A DNA stretch of 64,000 bases, taken from assembly GCF_037975245.1 (NCBI RefSeq), contig NC_092575.1:15110310-15174309 (forward strand), written 5' to 3'. The notes under the pieces are model-generated. The model worked only from the letters and a program-made list of their open reading frames with translations. It was not told the DNA's origin and did no database searches. The translations under genes and the position numbers were made by a program. Source of the stretch: Apostichopus japonicus. Its lineage: Eukaryota > Echinodermata > Holothuroidea > Aspidochirotida > Stichopodidae. Shown here piece by piece: positions 43,727 to 60,141 of the stretch. Each line of letters opens with the position of its first letter. Position 1 is the stretch's first letter.

Positions 43727-43800
43727 GAAAATCGTAATGAGTTGGAAAATCAAGAACAGTGAAAAAACTTTCAGCCTCCACCGGGATTCGAACCACGAAC
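43602..43800 (-). mobile_element. two tandem truncated tRNA-related SINE tails separated by TA tracts
   Basis: Two minus-strand partial copies (43615-43695 and 43724-43800), each with the B box (inverse of gggattcgaacc), the block cctccacc, and the tail (inverse of gagttggaaaatc). Both are cut at almost the same point just 5' of the B box, where a TA tract begins or nearby. The result is an alternating array of [B box-tail]-(TA)n units. Confidence 0.8.
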
Positions 43801-43835
43801 ATATATATATATATATGTTTCCTTTCTGTCACAGT

Positions 43836-43883
43836 TGATGTGACTGTGATGTGACTGTGATGTGACTGTGATGTGACTGTGAT
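43836..43883. repeat. 11-bp minisatellite (gatgtgactgt)n
   Basis: About four units of gatgtgactgt in direct tandem. Confidence 0.85.
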
Positions 43884-44147
43884 GGTATATGACATTTTAA
43901 TGATTCAATAAAGTACTAGACACAGAGGACAACTTACAACACTCATCAGTCGGTAAATTTGTCATTCCTCTTCAAAGCCAAAAGGGAATGAAGCCGAGTG
44001 ACTATTGAGATGCAAAAGATAAAAGCTTTTAACTCGATCAATGTAATCCGTGGCCAGATCGGAGGCACCGTGAGAAAGAGGAGAGGCTTACGAAAGTTGC
44101 AGACTTTTGAATATGTATGGAGAGAAGTTCTACCAAAGTCTGCCTTA

Positions 44148-44231
44148 TTTTCCATGATGCAATTTATTTTATCAGAGTAGAGTGTTGGGTTTCCAATGAA
44201 AGAGAACATGAACCACTTTGAAAACCAAAAC
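44148..44231. repeat. local duplication, copy 2
   Basis: Partner of 43213-43308, about 930 bp away and in the same orientation; starts ttttccatgatgcaattt and ends near ttgaaaaccaaaacc. Confidence 0.8.
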
Positions 44232-44869
44232 CGACGACAATTCTCAATTTGTAAAATCAGGAAACATAAACATAAATATAGACTTCACCCTCTTGAGGTA
44301 TAGTGGTTCTTTAAGTGAGTCTTCGTGCAAGAACTGTAAATTGTGAGGTTTCTCTGGTAACCTGTAATTATCGGATGGGTTGAAAATCCCTTTTAATCAT
44401 TTCGAAACAAAGGTGTTTTGTTTCATACAGATGAAAATGAAATGATAATATCTACCCCACCCCACCCCGCCCGCCCCTCCCCCAAAAGGAGAAAGAATGA
44501 CGCATTTGCTTAATTTATCCTTCTATAACATTAATAGTCGTGTTTCATGGTACCAATAGCGTGTAATATTTGCCTTACAAGTTAGAGCTAGGAAGTATGT
44601 ACCGCGTTGGGAAAGTTGACATTTTATTTAATTTGATAAACTTGACATTTTTGTTGTTCTGAAGAGTCTGTTAATATTATATCGAAATAATAATTTTTTT
44701 TTCTGTTTTGGTTTTACGTATTTACACGGACATATAACGGGTTTCAATGATCTAAACCAAAAGTGGGCAAACTGAGACCCAATCGCAAATTTTCTGCGAC
44801 CCAGGCTTGGACAAGTTCAGAACCCTATAACGATGCGTTATGACAAATGGGGAACACCCCAGCCACCCC
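44232..44869. other. non-coding stretch
   Basis: No gene recognised. C-rich tract at 44456-44484. Confidence 0.5.
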
Positions 44870-45035
44870 CACCCCCCAAAACAAGCTGAATATTTTGGGA
44901 GATTAAATATAAGTGTCTAGTTGTGATATTTACATGAAAGAGCACAGAAATTGATGGCCAAAATGGAATTCGAACCAGTGAGCTCTGAATTACAAACCCA
45001 GTGCTCTGCCAACTGAAGTATCCAGCCCTTATAGT
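44870..45035 (-). mobile_element. tRNA-derived SINE fragment, minus strand
   Basis: The minus strand reads gggctggatacttcagttgg (A-box region), then an anticodon-loop-like ggtttgtaattc, then B box ctggttcgaattcc. The loop would give anticodon TGT, but the acceptor stem does not pair, so it is not a functional tRNA. A unique 3' body (catcaatttctgtgctcttt) follows. Different family from the composite repeat. Confidence 0.65.
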
Positions 45036-46556
<1,521 letters not shown>

Positions 46557-46806
46557 CAGTAGATATTTTTTACGACGCTTTAAGCGACCACAGTTGAATT
46601 TCAACTTACACGTGGGGTGGCTTCCAATTCCACATTTTAACTCAAATTTGGAATCCTTTCAATTAAGAAAGTCATTTCAGATGGGAAAACCGTAGATTGC
46701 TCTTGGATGAAAACCCCACCTTACTATGACCCGGCCGGGTATCGAACCTCATTGGCTACATTGCTTCAAATGGCACCGCCTTTATCCGCTCGGTCACAGC
46801 ACCGGT
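46557..46806 (-). mobile_element. tRNA-derived SINE with (ATT)n tail
   Basis: The minus strand begins accggtgctgtgaccgagcg with an A-box region (gaccgagcggataaaggcgg), resembling Ser/Leu tRNA heads, then B box gaggttcgatacccgg, a body of about 150 bp, and the end sequence aagcgtcgtaaaaaatatct followed directly by 38 ATT units. The head-body-tail order is complete. Stems are degenerate, so it is not a functional tRNA. Confidence 0.75.
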
Positions 46807-46880
46807 ACAATATGATATGATATGATATGATATGATATGATATGATATAATATGATATGATATGATATGATATGATATAA
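46807..46880. repeat. (ATATG)n satellite, left block
   Basis: About 13 units of the pentamer gatat/atatg with two ataat variants. A second block lies at 47741-47797; both blocks begin tacaatatgatatgat. Confidence 0.9.
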
Positions 46881-46895
46881 TTTGTTTACACCCAT

Positions 46896-47725
46896 TGTAG
46901 TATGTATGACTATAATGAAAGAGCCTTATGTAGTCTTTGTAATCCGTACTCCTGAGAATCTGTAAGTGTTAATTAAGAAACCTAATAAGTCATAAGAATA
47001 AGTGTTATAAGCGTATCTTATCTTGATTTGAAAGCCTGGGAAAGTATTACTGCACGCTCTTATCTTATTATTAGTCCTGGGAAAGTTTCATTGTATGCAT
47101 GTGCTTATATTATTTTTGTAAAAAGGTGCGAAGACTGCTGGCTTAGCTTATCAGGATTGGTGGTCAGTAGCTGGGCATGGGTTCTGTTTAAAAAGGGATG
47201 TAGTCAGTAGCCAGATGCCAGTTGTAAGTTGTCAGCTACCATTTAATTTGCTACTCTAGTAGTTCTCTGCAGTTATCATATTTAGTCTGTGTCACTCGGT
47301 CAGTTGTTTAGTTTTTAGTTGTAAGTTGTCAGCTACCATTTAATTTGCTACTCTAGCAGTTCTCTGCAGTTATCATATTTAGTCTGTGTCACTCGGTCAG
47401 TTGTTTAGTTTTTAGTTGTAAGTTGTCAGCTACCATTTAATTTGCTACTCTAGCAGTTCTCTGCAGTTATCATATTTAGTCTGTGTCACTCGGTCAGTTG
47501 TTTAGTTTTTAGTTGTCAGCTGTTAGTACTTATTCAGTCAGTTCTTGTTTACCTTGTTGTTATTTAGCCTTTCAAGTCAGTGTCTTACATTAATAAATAG
47601 AAGCCAACTCTAATAGCTGTGTTTCGCGACTTATTTTGGAGCTACAATGTTATTCTTTGACCAGTCAACTTTTCTGTGAAAGTTTCCTCAATTTACGGTG
47701 GAACAGTTCCGTTTAACTTTCTACA
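46896..47725 (+). mobile_element. candidate LTR (about 830 bp) of a retrotransposon
   Basis: Starts TGTAG and ends CTACA, the TG...CA form with 5-bp inverted ends. It is followed by atttggcggcaacg, which resembles the junction and primer-binding-site start of Ty3/BEL-type elements. Inside are a TATA-like tttaaaaagg (about 47187), three 97-bp tandem repeats and a polyadenylation-like attaataaatag (about 47588). No second LTR, gag or pol is present and no flanking target duplication was found, so it would be a truncated remnant. An alternative 3' end is the earlier ctaca at 47642. Confidence 0.4.
47218..47516. repeat. three tandem 97-bp repeats
   Basis: Units start at about 47221, 47318 and 47415 with gttgtaagttgtcagctacc and include gcagttctctgcagttatca and gtgtcactcggtcagttg. 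They are almost identical; the first differs at one visible site. They lie inside the candidate LTR. Confidence 0.9.
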
Positions 47726-47740
47726 ATTTGGCGGCAACGC

Positions 47741-47800
47741 TACAATATGATATGATATGATATGATATGATATGATACGTTATGATATGATATGATATGT
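47741..47800. repeat. (ATATG)n satellite, right block
   Basis: About 11 pentamer units with a few variants, starting tacaatatgatatgat like the left block. Confidence 0.85.
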
Positions 47801-48340
47801 TGTAATGTGATGTGAACAGGAAGCATGTATGTGTATAATGTATAATCCCAAACACACTTAGTATGTGGGATAAAAGAGAGACGGGTCGTTATTCGAAACC
47901 GAACAAAAGATACTAAAAAAGTTGTCCATGTTGTGGCTAATAGGTTTCTTTAATATCGCATCTCGTCTCAATTAGTAACCCATTTCGGAATATTGTTAGG
48001 GGATGATTGAATCGGAACAGGTTTCTAGGTCTCAGAAAATTTGGACTATTACCTCCTCAGTCTGTCAATAAATCCGATACTGAACTGAAATCTCAAATCT
48101 CAGTGATCGAAAAACTCCGTGCTTTTTGAAAATGTCACTGTTTTATTGCCGACATATTCAAATCAATTGCAACGTGTCTTTGACATGTATCTGTATATAA
48201 ACGCTTAACGTGCATGAAGTTTGTCAGTGACAGTTTTCGTGTTGATTTGTCATGTTTACCTTATTTACCTTCATAATGTTTAAAATAGGATCACGGAGGA
48301 AATTATAAACGTATAAACATGATAAACACATAATAATTAG
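47801..48340. other. non-coding stretch
   Basis: No recognisable feature. Confidence 0.5.
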
Positions 48341-48435
48341 GTATTTATATATACATATATGCATACGTACACACACACATTTATATAAATATATATATAT
48401 ACATACAGACACATATATCTATACCTATATCTATA

Positions 48436-48487
<52 letters not shown>

Positions 48488-48510
48488 TGGGTGAGTGTGT
48501 GTGTGTGTAT
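48341..48510. repeat. compound microsatellite (TA, CA, TATC, TG)
   Basis: Includes acacacac at 48368-48380, a tatctatacctata section at about 48415-48440, a (TA)n core at 48440-48484, then gtgtgtgtgt at 48496-48508. Confidence 0.85.
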
Positions 48511-48938
48511 AGACATGCACACAATATGAATATAAATACGTTATCCATATAAAGTATTAAGAACAGATGAAAAACGTACACCTGGGACGGTGCGATCAAT
48601 AAACATCAAGTTAGTTATAGTTACTGTTTGATAACTTAAGTGCTTTCATTTAATTAAAGTCTGATTAATTTTCTGATAGATTGCTAACTTTCGATCAAGA
48701 TCTATTCCTGCCCATCTAACTGACAATCAATTTCCTAACGTAGATGATATTAAACCGCAATGTTCGTATGGTTTACGATTTTCGTAATAACCAGAGCGAC
48801 ATGTTTAAAGAATTGATAGAAAGTTGACATTCAACAGGTGTTACTATAGCGATAAATCTAAAGTGTGTTTAGCTGATAATGATCTCAAATGGTATATCTG
48901 ACATTTCACTCAAACCGTGATATTAGGGAATTATAATT

Positions 48939-48951
48939 TATAATATTATAA

Positions 48952-49003
<52 letters not shown>

Positions 49004-49016
49004 TTATAATATTATA
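48939..49016. repeat. 78-bp perfect palindrome around (TA)n
   Basis: tataatattataattc at 48939-48954 and its exact inverse gaattataatattata at 49001-49016 enclose a perfect TA tract, so the whole 78 bp is a perfect palindrome that could extrude a cruciform. A second (TA)n follows at 49080-49107. Confidence 0.9.
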
Positions 49017-49076
49017 TATACATTACTATGACTTTCATCAACTGTTTCGTTTTATTTTGTTCGTTTATCTGGTTCT

Positions 49077-49107
<31 letters not shown>

Positions 49108-49375
49108 GGCTAGGTAATAAAGTAGTTCTGATTGTAAGTCTCCACGATATTAGATAATTATAAGATAGGCAGAATATGACTTAGTTCCAACGAGCATGAT
49201 TCCTGACAAAAACACGTTTGGTAACTTCTTGTTTGTTTTGGCAGGTATAAAGCCCACAAAAAGCCCCCAAAGCACTGGCGTAATTGCAATAAACGTATAA
49301 AAGAAACCATCATTGGAAGATTGCGAGTAGAAACCACTGACCTCTAGGCCAGTGGTAGAAACCCGCGAAAGCGGA

Positions 49376-49545
49376 GTAGCCTTTATGAGCATAGGCTTTA
49401 GTAGCCTATGAGTATAGGCTTTAGTAGCCTATGAGTATAGGTTTTAGTGGCCTATGAATAGTATAGCCTATGAGTATAGGCTACATTAGCCTATGAGTAT
49501 AGGCTACATTAGCCGATGAGTATAGGCTACAGTAGCTTATAGTCT
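49376..49545. repeat. 23-bp minisatellite with palindromic unit
   Basis: About seven units of agcctatgagtataggct plus ttagt or acatt, period mostly 23. Each unit holds the inverted pair agcctat-gagt-ataggct. Confidence 0.85.
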
Positions 49546-50107
49546 AGGTTATAGGCAACTGTATAATAGAGAAATAGTATGGGTACGATGGTCTGAATAA
49601 AGATCTATAGTTTAATATTGCAGCCAATCGAATTCTCTTGAAAACCTCTTGTTTGTAGCTCTAGAAGGCACCATTAGTAGACTTACACTTAGTACAAGCA
49701 AATTTAATGCTATGAAGTAGCACGACATATACTACTGGTGACTTTAGGCACCAAATAAATTTTCATATGTGGACCACATGGCCATCAATCTAGGTTGTAT
49801 TATTAAACCACTTTTAATTGTTGGGAAATTACCCTTTAGATATTCCGAGGCGTATCACTCAAAGCAGCTGGATTACTTAGTGTAAACGCATAGCCATTAG
49901 GTTAGTCAATCAGACGACACACAAAACTATAGATGTAAAAACATTTATACTTTTAAGGCGCCAAATAACACTTTGACAAGACAGTACAAATTCTTCAAGA
50001 TCAAACGGTGTTACTAATTGTCCTATTAAGGGTGCTCTGTAGTTAATATTGGGTGAAAGAACATATTCTGTTTGAGCTATTTGTATTGACAAATCAATGG
50101 ATTATAA

Positions 50108-50205
50108 TTAACGTTTAGGCGAGCACTCAGGAGCCGACGTCATTAACTGGCGTTAAGTGAGCATTCCAGAAGTTCTGGATATTTTAAGCTGAACGTCTAA
50201 AATTC
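50108..50205. repeat. dispersed repeat, copy A
   Basis: About 100 bp sharing with 52207-52300 the segments ttaacgtttaggc, aggagccgacgtcatta, gtgagcattcc and atattttaa in the same order. Diverged; type unknown. Confidence 0.6.
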
Positions 50206-50792
50206 TGCCTAAAATAATCCTTTAAATGAATGATAAGGTATCTGAAAACATCATTTTATTTACTTATTTTTTATTCCAACAAGAATCGCACGAGAAACCA
50301 TGAAATTAGGCAAAAGCTTCAATCGGTTCGGCCACTTTAATACAACAATAAAGCATAACCCATTAACACAATATTTTCGGTTTTGCACTATATTGTCAGT
50401 AACTAACTAAAAAGTTGGAGTTAGTGTTGGTGTTTGAGGGGGTAACCAATTATGTTTGAATCGCATTTGTGAATGGTATATGTGTGCATAGTGGTGCTTT
50501 AGTGGTGTTTAGATAGCCTGGAACGAAACGAACAAATATATAAGATAATATAAACATATCCCATGTTTTATGTGACAGTTTAAAACATGACGTCAATTAC
50601 TTTACCAATTATCTTATCCTTTTGTTTTTGTGGTTCCTTTTGCTCTTTACTTCGTTCACCTAAATTTCTTTGAGTGTGTATTTTTCAGTTTTCTGCAAAG
50701 AGTTGGGAGGGTGGGGTGGGTGATTACTTGTATAGGCATTGACCTCTGTACTGTGGCCATCTCTCTTCATGTCATTTGGGGTAATAAACTTC

Positions 50793-50794
<2 letters not shown>

Positions 50795-50888
<94 letters not shown>
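50795..50888. repeat. (TA)n microsatellite
   Basis: About 47 units with one AAA and one TTT break. Confidence 0.95.
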
Positions 50889-50891
<3 letters not shown>

Positions 50892-52206
50892 GTCTTATTC
50901 AGCCAAAGCTAAAGACGGAGTAATTTTACATAAATTTATATATGAGTAAAGGCCTTTTACTGGTTTCGGGACAACGACAACGAACGACATCTTTCATACC
51001 AAATACGGTGAATCTGGAATCTAATTCATTTTTACGTTCGACTTCGACTTTGATTTTCAATTTTCTTGCGCTGCACCTCTACAAACTTTTAATCTTCTTA
51101 TCAAGTTAATGAATAAATAATTTCATTTTCATTGAAGCGTGAACGATCTTCTCTCTTCCATTTCTATAATTTCACTTTTCCCCCCGAATATTCAGTCGTT
51201 ATGAACAGACATTTTATAAACAGCCACTGAGCCATCTTCGTAAACAGCCCCCGAGCATGGACAATTGATTTGACACCCTCCAAACGTACAGGGAATTTTC
51301 TCAAAGATTTTCGTCGTCGAAAAAGGACTCACCAGTCAAACAATTTACGAAGAAATGACTAAAAATTAAAGCAGAAAGTCAGTTGGCTAATACACGTTAA
51401 CCTTGTTACACGGCTTGGCGATAATTGTCCTTTCCCCATGACAAAACTATAACCAATTGACTGAAAATCCTCTCGTGAAAGATATTACAAATGGCTTCGT
51501 CATCTGGTAGATATGAATATGCCAAAACTTCTCGAGAATTACTGTGAATTATTAAAGTAGATTTCACTATTATAGAAAGTATAATTAGTGTCACTTTACT
51601 AGCTAGAAGAAAGGACCAGCATTGCAAATACCGTCCAAAAAATTGTATGAATTTATATGAATTTAAGGGGAAATGGAGGGCGACAGGTGATAACATTGTA
51701 AGAATTTATCATCTGTTTGGATGGTAACGACAAACACTGATAAATTTTAAATGTAAAAGTTTCTTTGCCGGATGGGTTGTATGCCACACGAGGTGGGTCA
51801 AAGAGGTACGGGACGAGCGTGGGGTGGGGTGGGGGGGGGGGCTTTGGAAACGATTGAAAGTTTTCAGTTGATGTGTGACGTCTATATACAAACATTTGTC
51901 ATGTAAAATTACCCTCCCAATCTCTCCACGGTCAGCTGAGCCAGCTTATGCTATATGCTAACTCTGCTTCCCGGTAAGTCGACGCCTTCCACAACCCAAC
52001 CATTCGGCGAATTGGACGCCTTGTACTCAGTGGCGCACCTTTTTGAAGCAGTTATACTGGAATATGTGTGGCAATCCTCCTCTGTCCTGGCTGGGCATTT
52101 GAACAGGGAACTAATGGTTGCGGGGAGCTACACCACACCATATCCCACGATGATGCTTGTTTAAGCAGTGTCCCTGATAGTTTCAAGCTGCATTTGGAGT
52201 TGCGTT
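50889..52206. other. non-coding stretch
   Basis: No gene recognised. G-run at 51818-51841. The open frame at 51955-52164 is slightly more GC-rich than its surroundings but has no recognisable motif. Confidence 0.5.
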
Positions 52207-52300
52207 TAGTTAACATTTAGGCCCGTATTGAGGAGCCAACGTCATCAGCGCTTTAGCCTTAAATGAGCATTCCGGGGATAGAGCATATTTTAAAAGCGAA
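52207..52300. repeat. dispersed repeat, copy B
   Basis: Partner of 50108-50205: gttaacatttaggcccg, aggagccaacgtcatcag, atgagcattccgggg, catattttaaaag. Confidence 0.6.
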
Positions 52301-52774
52301 TATCACGGGTACGACAGCTAAAATAGCTATAAAACACATCATTAGCACTCAAATATTTGTTTTCTTCTTGGGCTATGGTATATCAAAACTATTTATCTGC
52401 CTATAAGTTCATCCTTTGCGCTATAAAGTATGCCCTTAGATACTTGCGTATGACACCACAGAATTTGTTTACAAAAATTAAACCCAAAATACAGCTTTAA
52501 AGTTTACATACTATAATTTCATTACACTGATATTCCTATCGCCATATTCTCCCGTGATCTTGATACTGAAGCCATTGAAACGTATCGAATACCCAAGTAA
52601 GGTATGCAAGCTAATCAAAATTAATCCATATTAATATTTAGTACGGTGTTCCCTCTCTTAATACTGATGCTTTTAGTTAATAATACAAGACTTTTCATTC
52701 ATATATTGTATAAAGTATCTCCACTGATTTCATTGATATGGAAGAAATTGGGTTAGGTTTAGGCCTTTAGATTA

Positions 52775-52777
<3 letters not shown>
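52301..52777. other. non-coding stretch
   Basis: No recognisable feature. Confidence 0.5.
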
Positions 52778-52839
<62 letters not shown>

Positions 52840-52855
52840 AATATTTATATATATT
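52778..52855. repeat. (TA)n microsatellite
   Basis: TA tract with interruptions toward the right end. Confidence 0.9.
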
Positions 52856-56985
<4,130 letters not shown>

Positions 56986-56989
56986 ACAA

Positions 56990-57035
56990 CCCCCCCCCCC
57001 CTCCCCCCCAAAAAAGAGAGAGAGAGAGAGAAAAA
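56990..57035. repeat. C-run and GA-rich tract
   Basis: C-run at about 56990-57009, then a short A-run and (GA)n. Confidence 0.85.
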
Positions 57036-57057
57036 AAGGAAAATCAACAGCGCCATC

Positions 57058-57059
<2 letters not shown>

Positions 57060-57108
<49 letters not shown>

Positions 57109-57113
57109 AAATG

Positions 57114-57211
<98 letters not shown>

Positions 57212-57224
57212 CATTGTATACATA

Positions 57225-57256
<32 letters not shown>

Positions 57257-57261
57257 AAATG

Positions 57262-57342
<81 letters not shown>

Positions 57343-57551
57343 TATATAAAATGCTTTATATATATATATATATATGTATACAATGCTATATATATATATA
57401 TACAATGCTATATATATATATATATAGCATTATATATATATAGCATTGTATATATACATATGTATATACAATGCTAAATATATATATACAATGCTAAATA
57501 TATATATACAATGCTAAATATATATATACAATGCTATATATATATATATAT

Positions 57552-57606
<55 letters not shown>

Positions 57607-57631
57607 AAATGCTGTATATATATATATATAT

Positions 57632-57673
<42 letters not shown>

Positions 57674-57836
57674 CTTTATATATATATATATATATATGTA
57701 TACAATGCTATATATATATATATACAATGCTATATATATATATATATAGCATTATATATATATAGCATTGTATATATACATATATATATACAATGCTAAA
57801 TATATATATACAATGCTAAATATATATATACAATGC

Positions 57837-57867
<31 letters not shown>

Positions 57868-57870
57868 TTC
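57060..57870. repeat. mosaic TA array with gcattgta / aaaatgcttta spacers
   Basis: About 810 bp of TA tracts broken at intervals by a few short spacers: tacaatgctata, its inverse tatagcattgta, aaaatgcttta and caatgctaaata. The order of spacers in about 57210-57500 is largely repeated in 57540-57840, so the array has grown by block duplication. Opposed spacers make many nested palindromes. Open frames of up to 147 codons here are artefacts. Confidence 0.9.
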
Positions 57871-58589
57871 CTGTAAATGCGGGTGCGAGGTTGTGGTGGC
57901 CGTGCCCCCTCCATCCGCCCTTTAATTTACACATGAGAAGCACTACACAGGGCACCGTTTGTTTGCTTGCCATCTGCTTGCCCCTTCCCATCTCTAAAAA
58001 TTCTAGTGACGCCACAGCTCCTGGCGTGTACCGTAATTACGCTGTTGAACACAACACAATTGCCAAATAGGAATAGTCACAAAAGAATACCCGCTCCCTT
58101 TTTTTCCTCTTCCCTTCTAGGGGGAGGGGAGAGGGAGCAGGAGGGTTTGCATCGCCCTCAAACAAATTACACTCTTAAAAAATTACAATCGATTTATTGT
58201 TTTTCTGTCCTTTGCTTTCGGCCGTGCTATTATATTTTTTATTTAATCCGCAAACTGTAACGTTAAAATTGGAATAGTTACGGTATAGTGGCTGATAAAC
58301 AACGATAGGTCCACTATGCTGACGCATATTGTATATACATTCCTACAATACAGAGAGCTGGACAAAATTACAAATTTCCACAACTGTGTGATTTTCTCTT
58401 TCATATTAATATTAACATATTTGCCAAATTAACTTCAATAGCTAGACTACCATTAATTATTCCATTGATATCATATTACGGTGATGTGCACTTTCTTCCT
58501 ATAGGGTATCAACTATTGTGCTGGTACATATACGTACAGCTGTTATATTATGTTGTGCATATGTTGGCTTATAAGGTGAATCATTCTGA

Positions 58590-58593
<4 letters not shown>
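57871..58593. other. non-coding stretch
   Basis: No gene recognised; pyrimidine- and purine-rich patches at 58096-58146. Confidence 0.5.
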
Positions 58594-58661
<68 letters not shown>

Positions 58662-58682
58662 CATATACATATATATATATTA

Positions 58683-58715
<33 letters not shown>
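58594..58715. repeat. (TA)n microsatellite, interrupted
   Basis: TA tract with gtatatatatacatatacat and ttaatataaat interruptions. Confidence 0.95.
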
Positions 58716-58720
<5 letters not shown>

Positions 58721-59554
58721 GCATTATCGGCTATAATATTGGAATGCGTCCCAATCCATAACCGTTGGATTAGAAACTCTTTGCAGCATTCCAGCTATAA
58801 GCTGCAAGGCAATATGATTGTGTTACGTCATTGCGGTTAAAGCCATGGCGGGTTCTCCTTTTATTGACGGGTATACTGAAATACCGTTCCCATATTACAC
58901 TTTATTTTAATTCACTTTAGGAACAATTTCTCGGAAGTTCACGATTCAATGGAATCAGTAAACAATCAATCATTAAAATGTTAATAAATGGACTAAAAGG
59001 TTATATCATATTTGCTGGAGCCACAGCGAGCCACAAACCATTGTGTAAATACAAGCCCACACAATATTAAGATGTAAAGAACGGGCATGCATATTACTAT
59101 ATACACACATATGTACACACAATCTAACAACACGTATCTAACGGCGCCAGCGAGTTTCAAATAAATATCTTAAATCTATTAAAATGTCTTTCAATTACTC
59201 ACTATTACATGTCAAGAAATGTTGTTTCATCTGTTTTGAGACAAGATGAAAAGCAACAAATAACTTGGACGGATTGCTAAAGTGACGTCATCATTGCAAT
59301 TCCCAAGATACTTTGGGTTATCACATGGTTAATGGGTTAATTACAACTTCATTGATTTAAATCTATATATTGCGTCATTAGAACAGGATGGAGGAGATAA
59401 TTTAAAAACCCCATCATATTTTTTTGTTTGAATTCCAATCAATGTCATTTATTTAACCGAATTGGAACTAGCATTGTGGAACGCATCCAGCACTGGTTTT
59501 TCAAAGTAAAAAGTTTTTCGTCGTAGCTAACTTGTAAGTCGAGCAGAGAAACAA
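58716..59554. other. non-coding stretch
   Basis: No recognisable gene; TGACGTCA at 59283. Confidence 0.5.
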
Positions 59555-59640
59555 CTATATTGCACGTATAAAATTGAACCGATGTCCTAAGCAATGCAAG
59601 CTCTATCAACTAGACTATAAAACAGTCCTACCTTGGCGGT
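59555..59640 (-). mobile_element. degenerate tRNA-like SINE fragment
   Basis: The minus strand reads tagtctagttgatagagctt (A-box-like) and, about 25 nt on, atcggttcaatttt (degenerate B box). Stems are not preserved. Old SINE or tRNA relic. Confidence 0.5.
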
Positions 59641-60077
59641 GATTCATATTGAGAGCACGGTATATCTTTGAGTGCTACGAGGGGTGGGGGGGGGAGTGGG
59701 GGGCACCTGAAATAGTAATCTCCCTGCATATGTGGAATAAGAGTACATCTAACATTCTAATTGATATCACTTAAAGAATGGATATTATTTGTTATCATTT
59801 GATATTTTTTCCTTTTAAAAATGTCAATATAATCCTCTTGAGGTGCCTCTAAGGGGTGGACTCTTTTCCTTTTGTTAAACATGCGCTATAAACTGTCTCA
59901 GCTTTTGCAGTCAGTTTAAATTATGTGCCTCCGATGTTTTATTGGCAAATATCTCAATAAAATACGTGTTGTTAAAATGCAACCTGCACTAACAGTATTT
60001 TCTTTAATGCGGTTCACTTACAGATAGCAGTATTACTTCTCGGTGTGATCAACCATCCTTTTTAAGAAGAACTGTGC
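59641..60077. other. non-coding stretch with a G-run
   Basis: G-run tract at 59681-59703; nothing else recognised. Confidence 0.5.
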
Positions 60078-60133
<56 letters not shown>

Positions 60134-60141
60134 ATATATAT
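60078..60141. repeat. (TA)n microsatellite
   Basis: About 30 TA units with TG and TC interruptions. Confidence 0.95.

Noticed and set aside
44935-45030. Possible tRNA-Thr (TGT)
   Set aside because: Anticodon-like loop present but the acceptor stem fails to pair and a SINE-like body follows; treated as a SINE fragment.
51955-52164. 69-codon frame in slightly GC-richer DNA
   Set aside because: No motif or homology recognised; could be an old transposon piece but nothing supports it.
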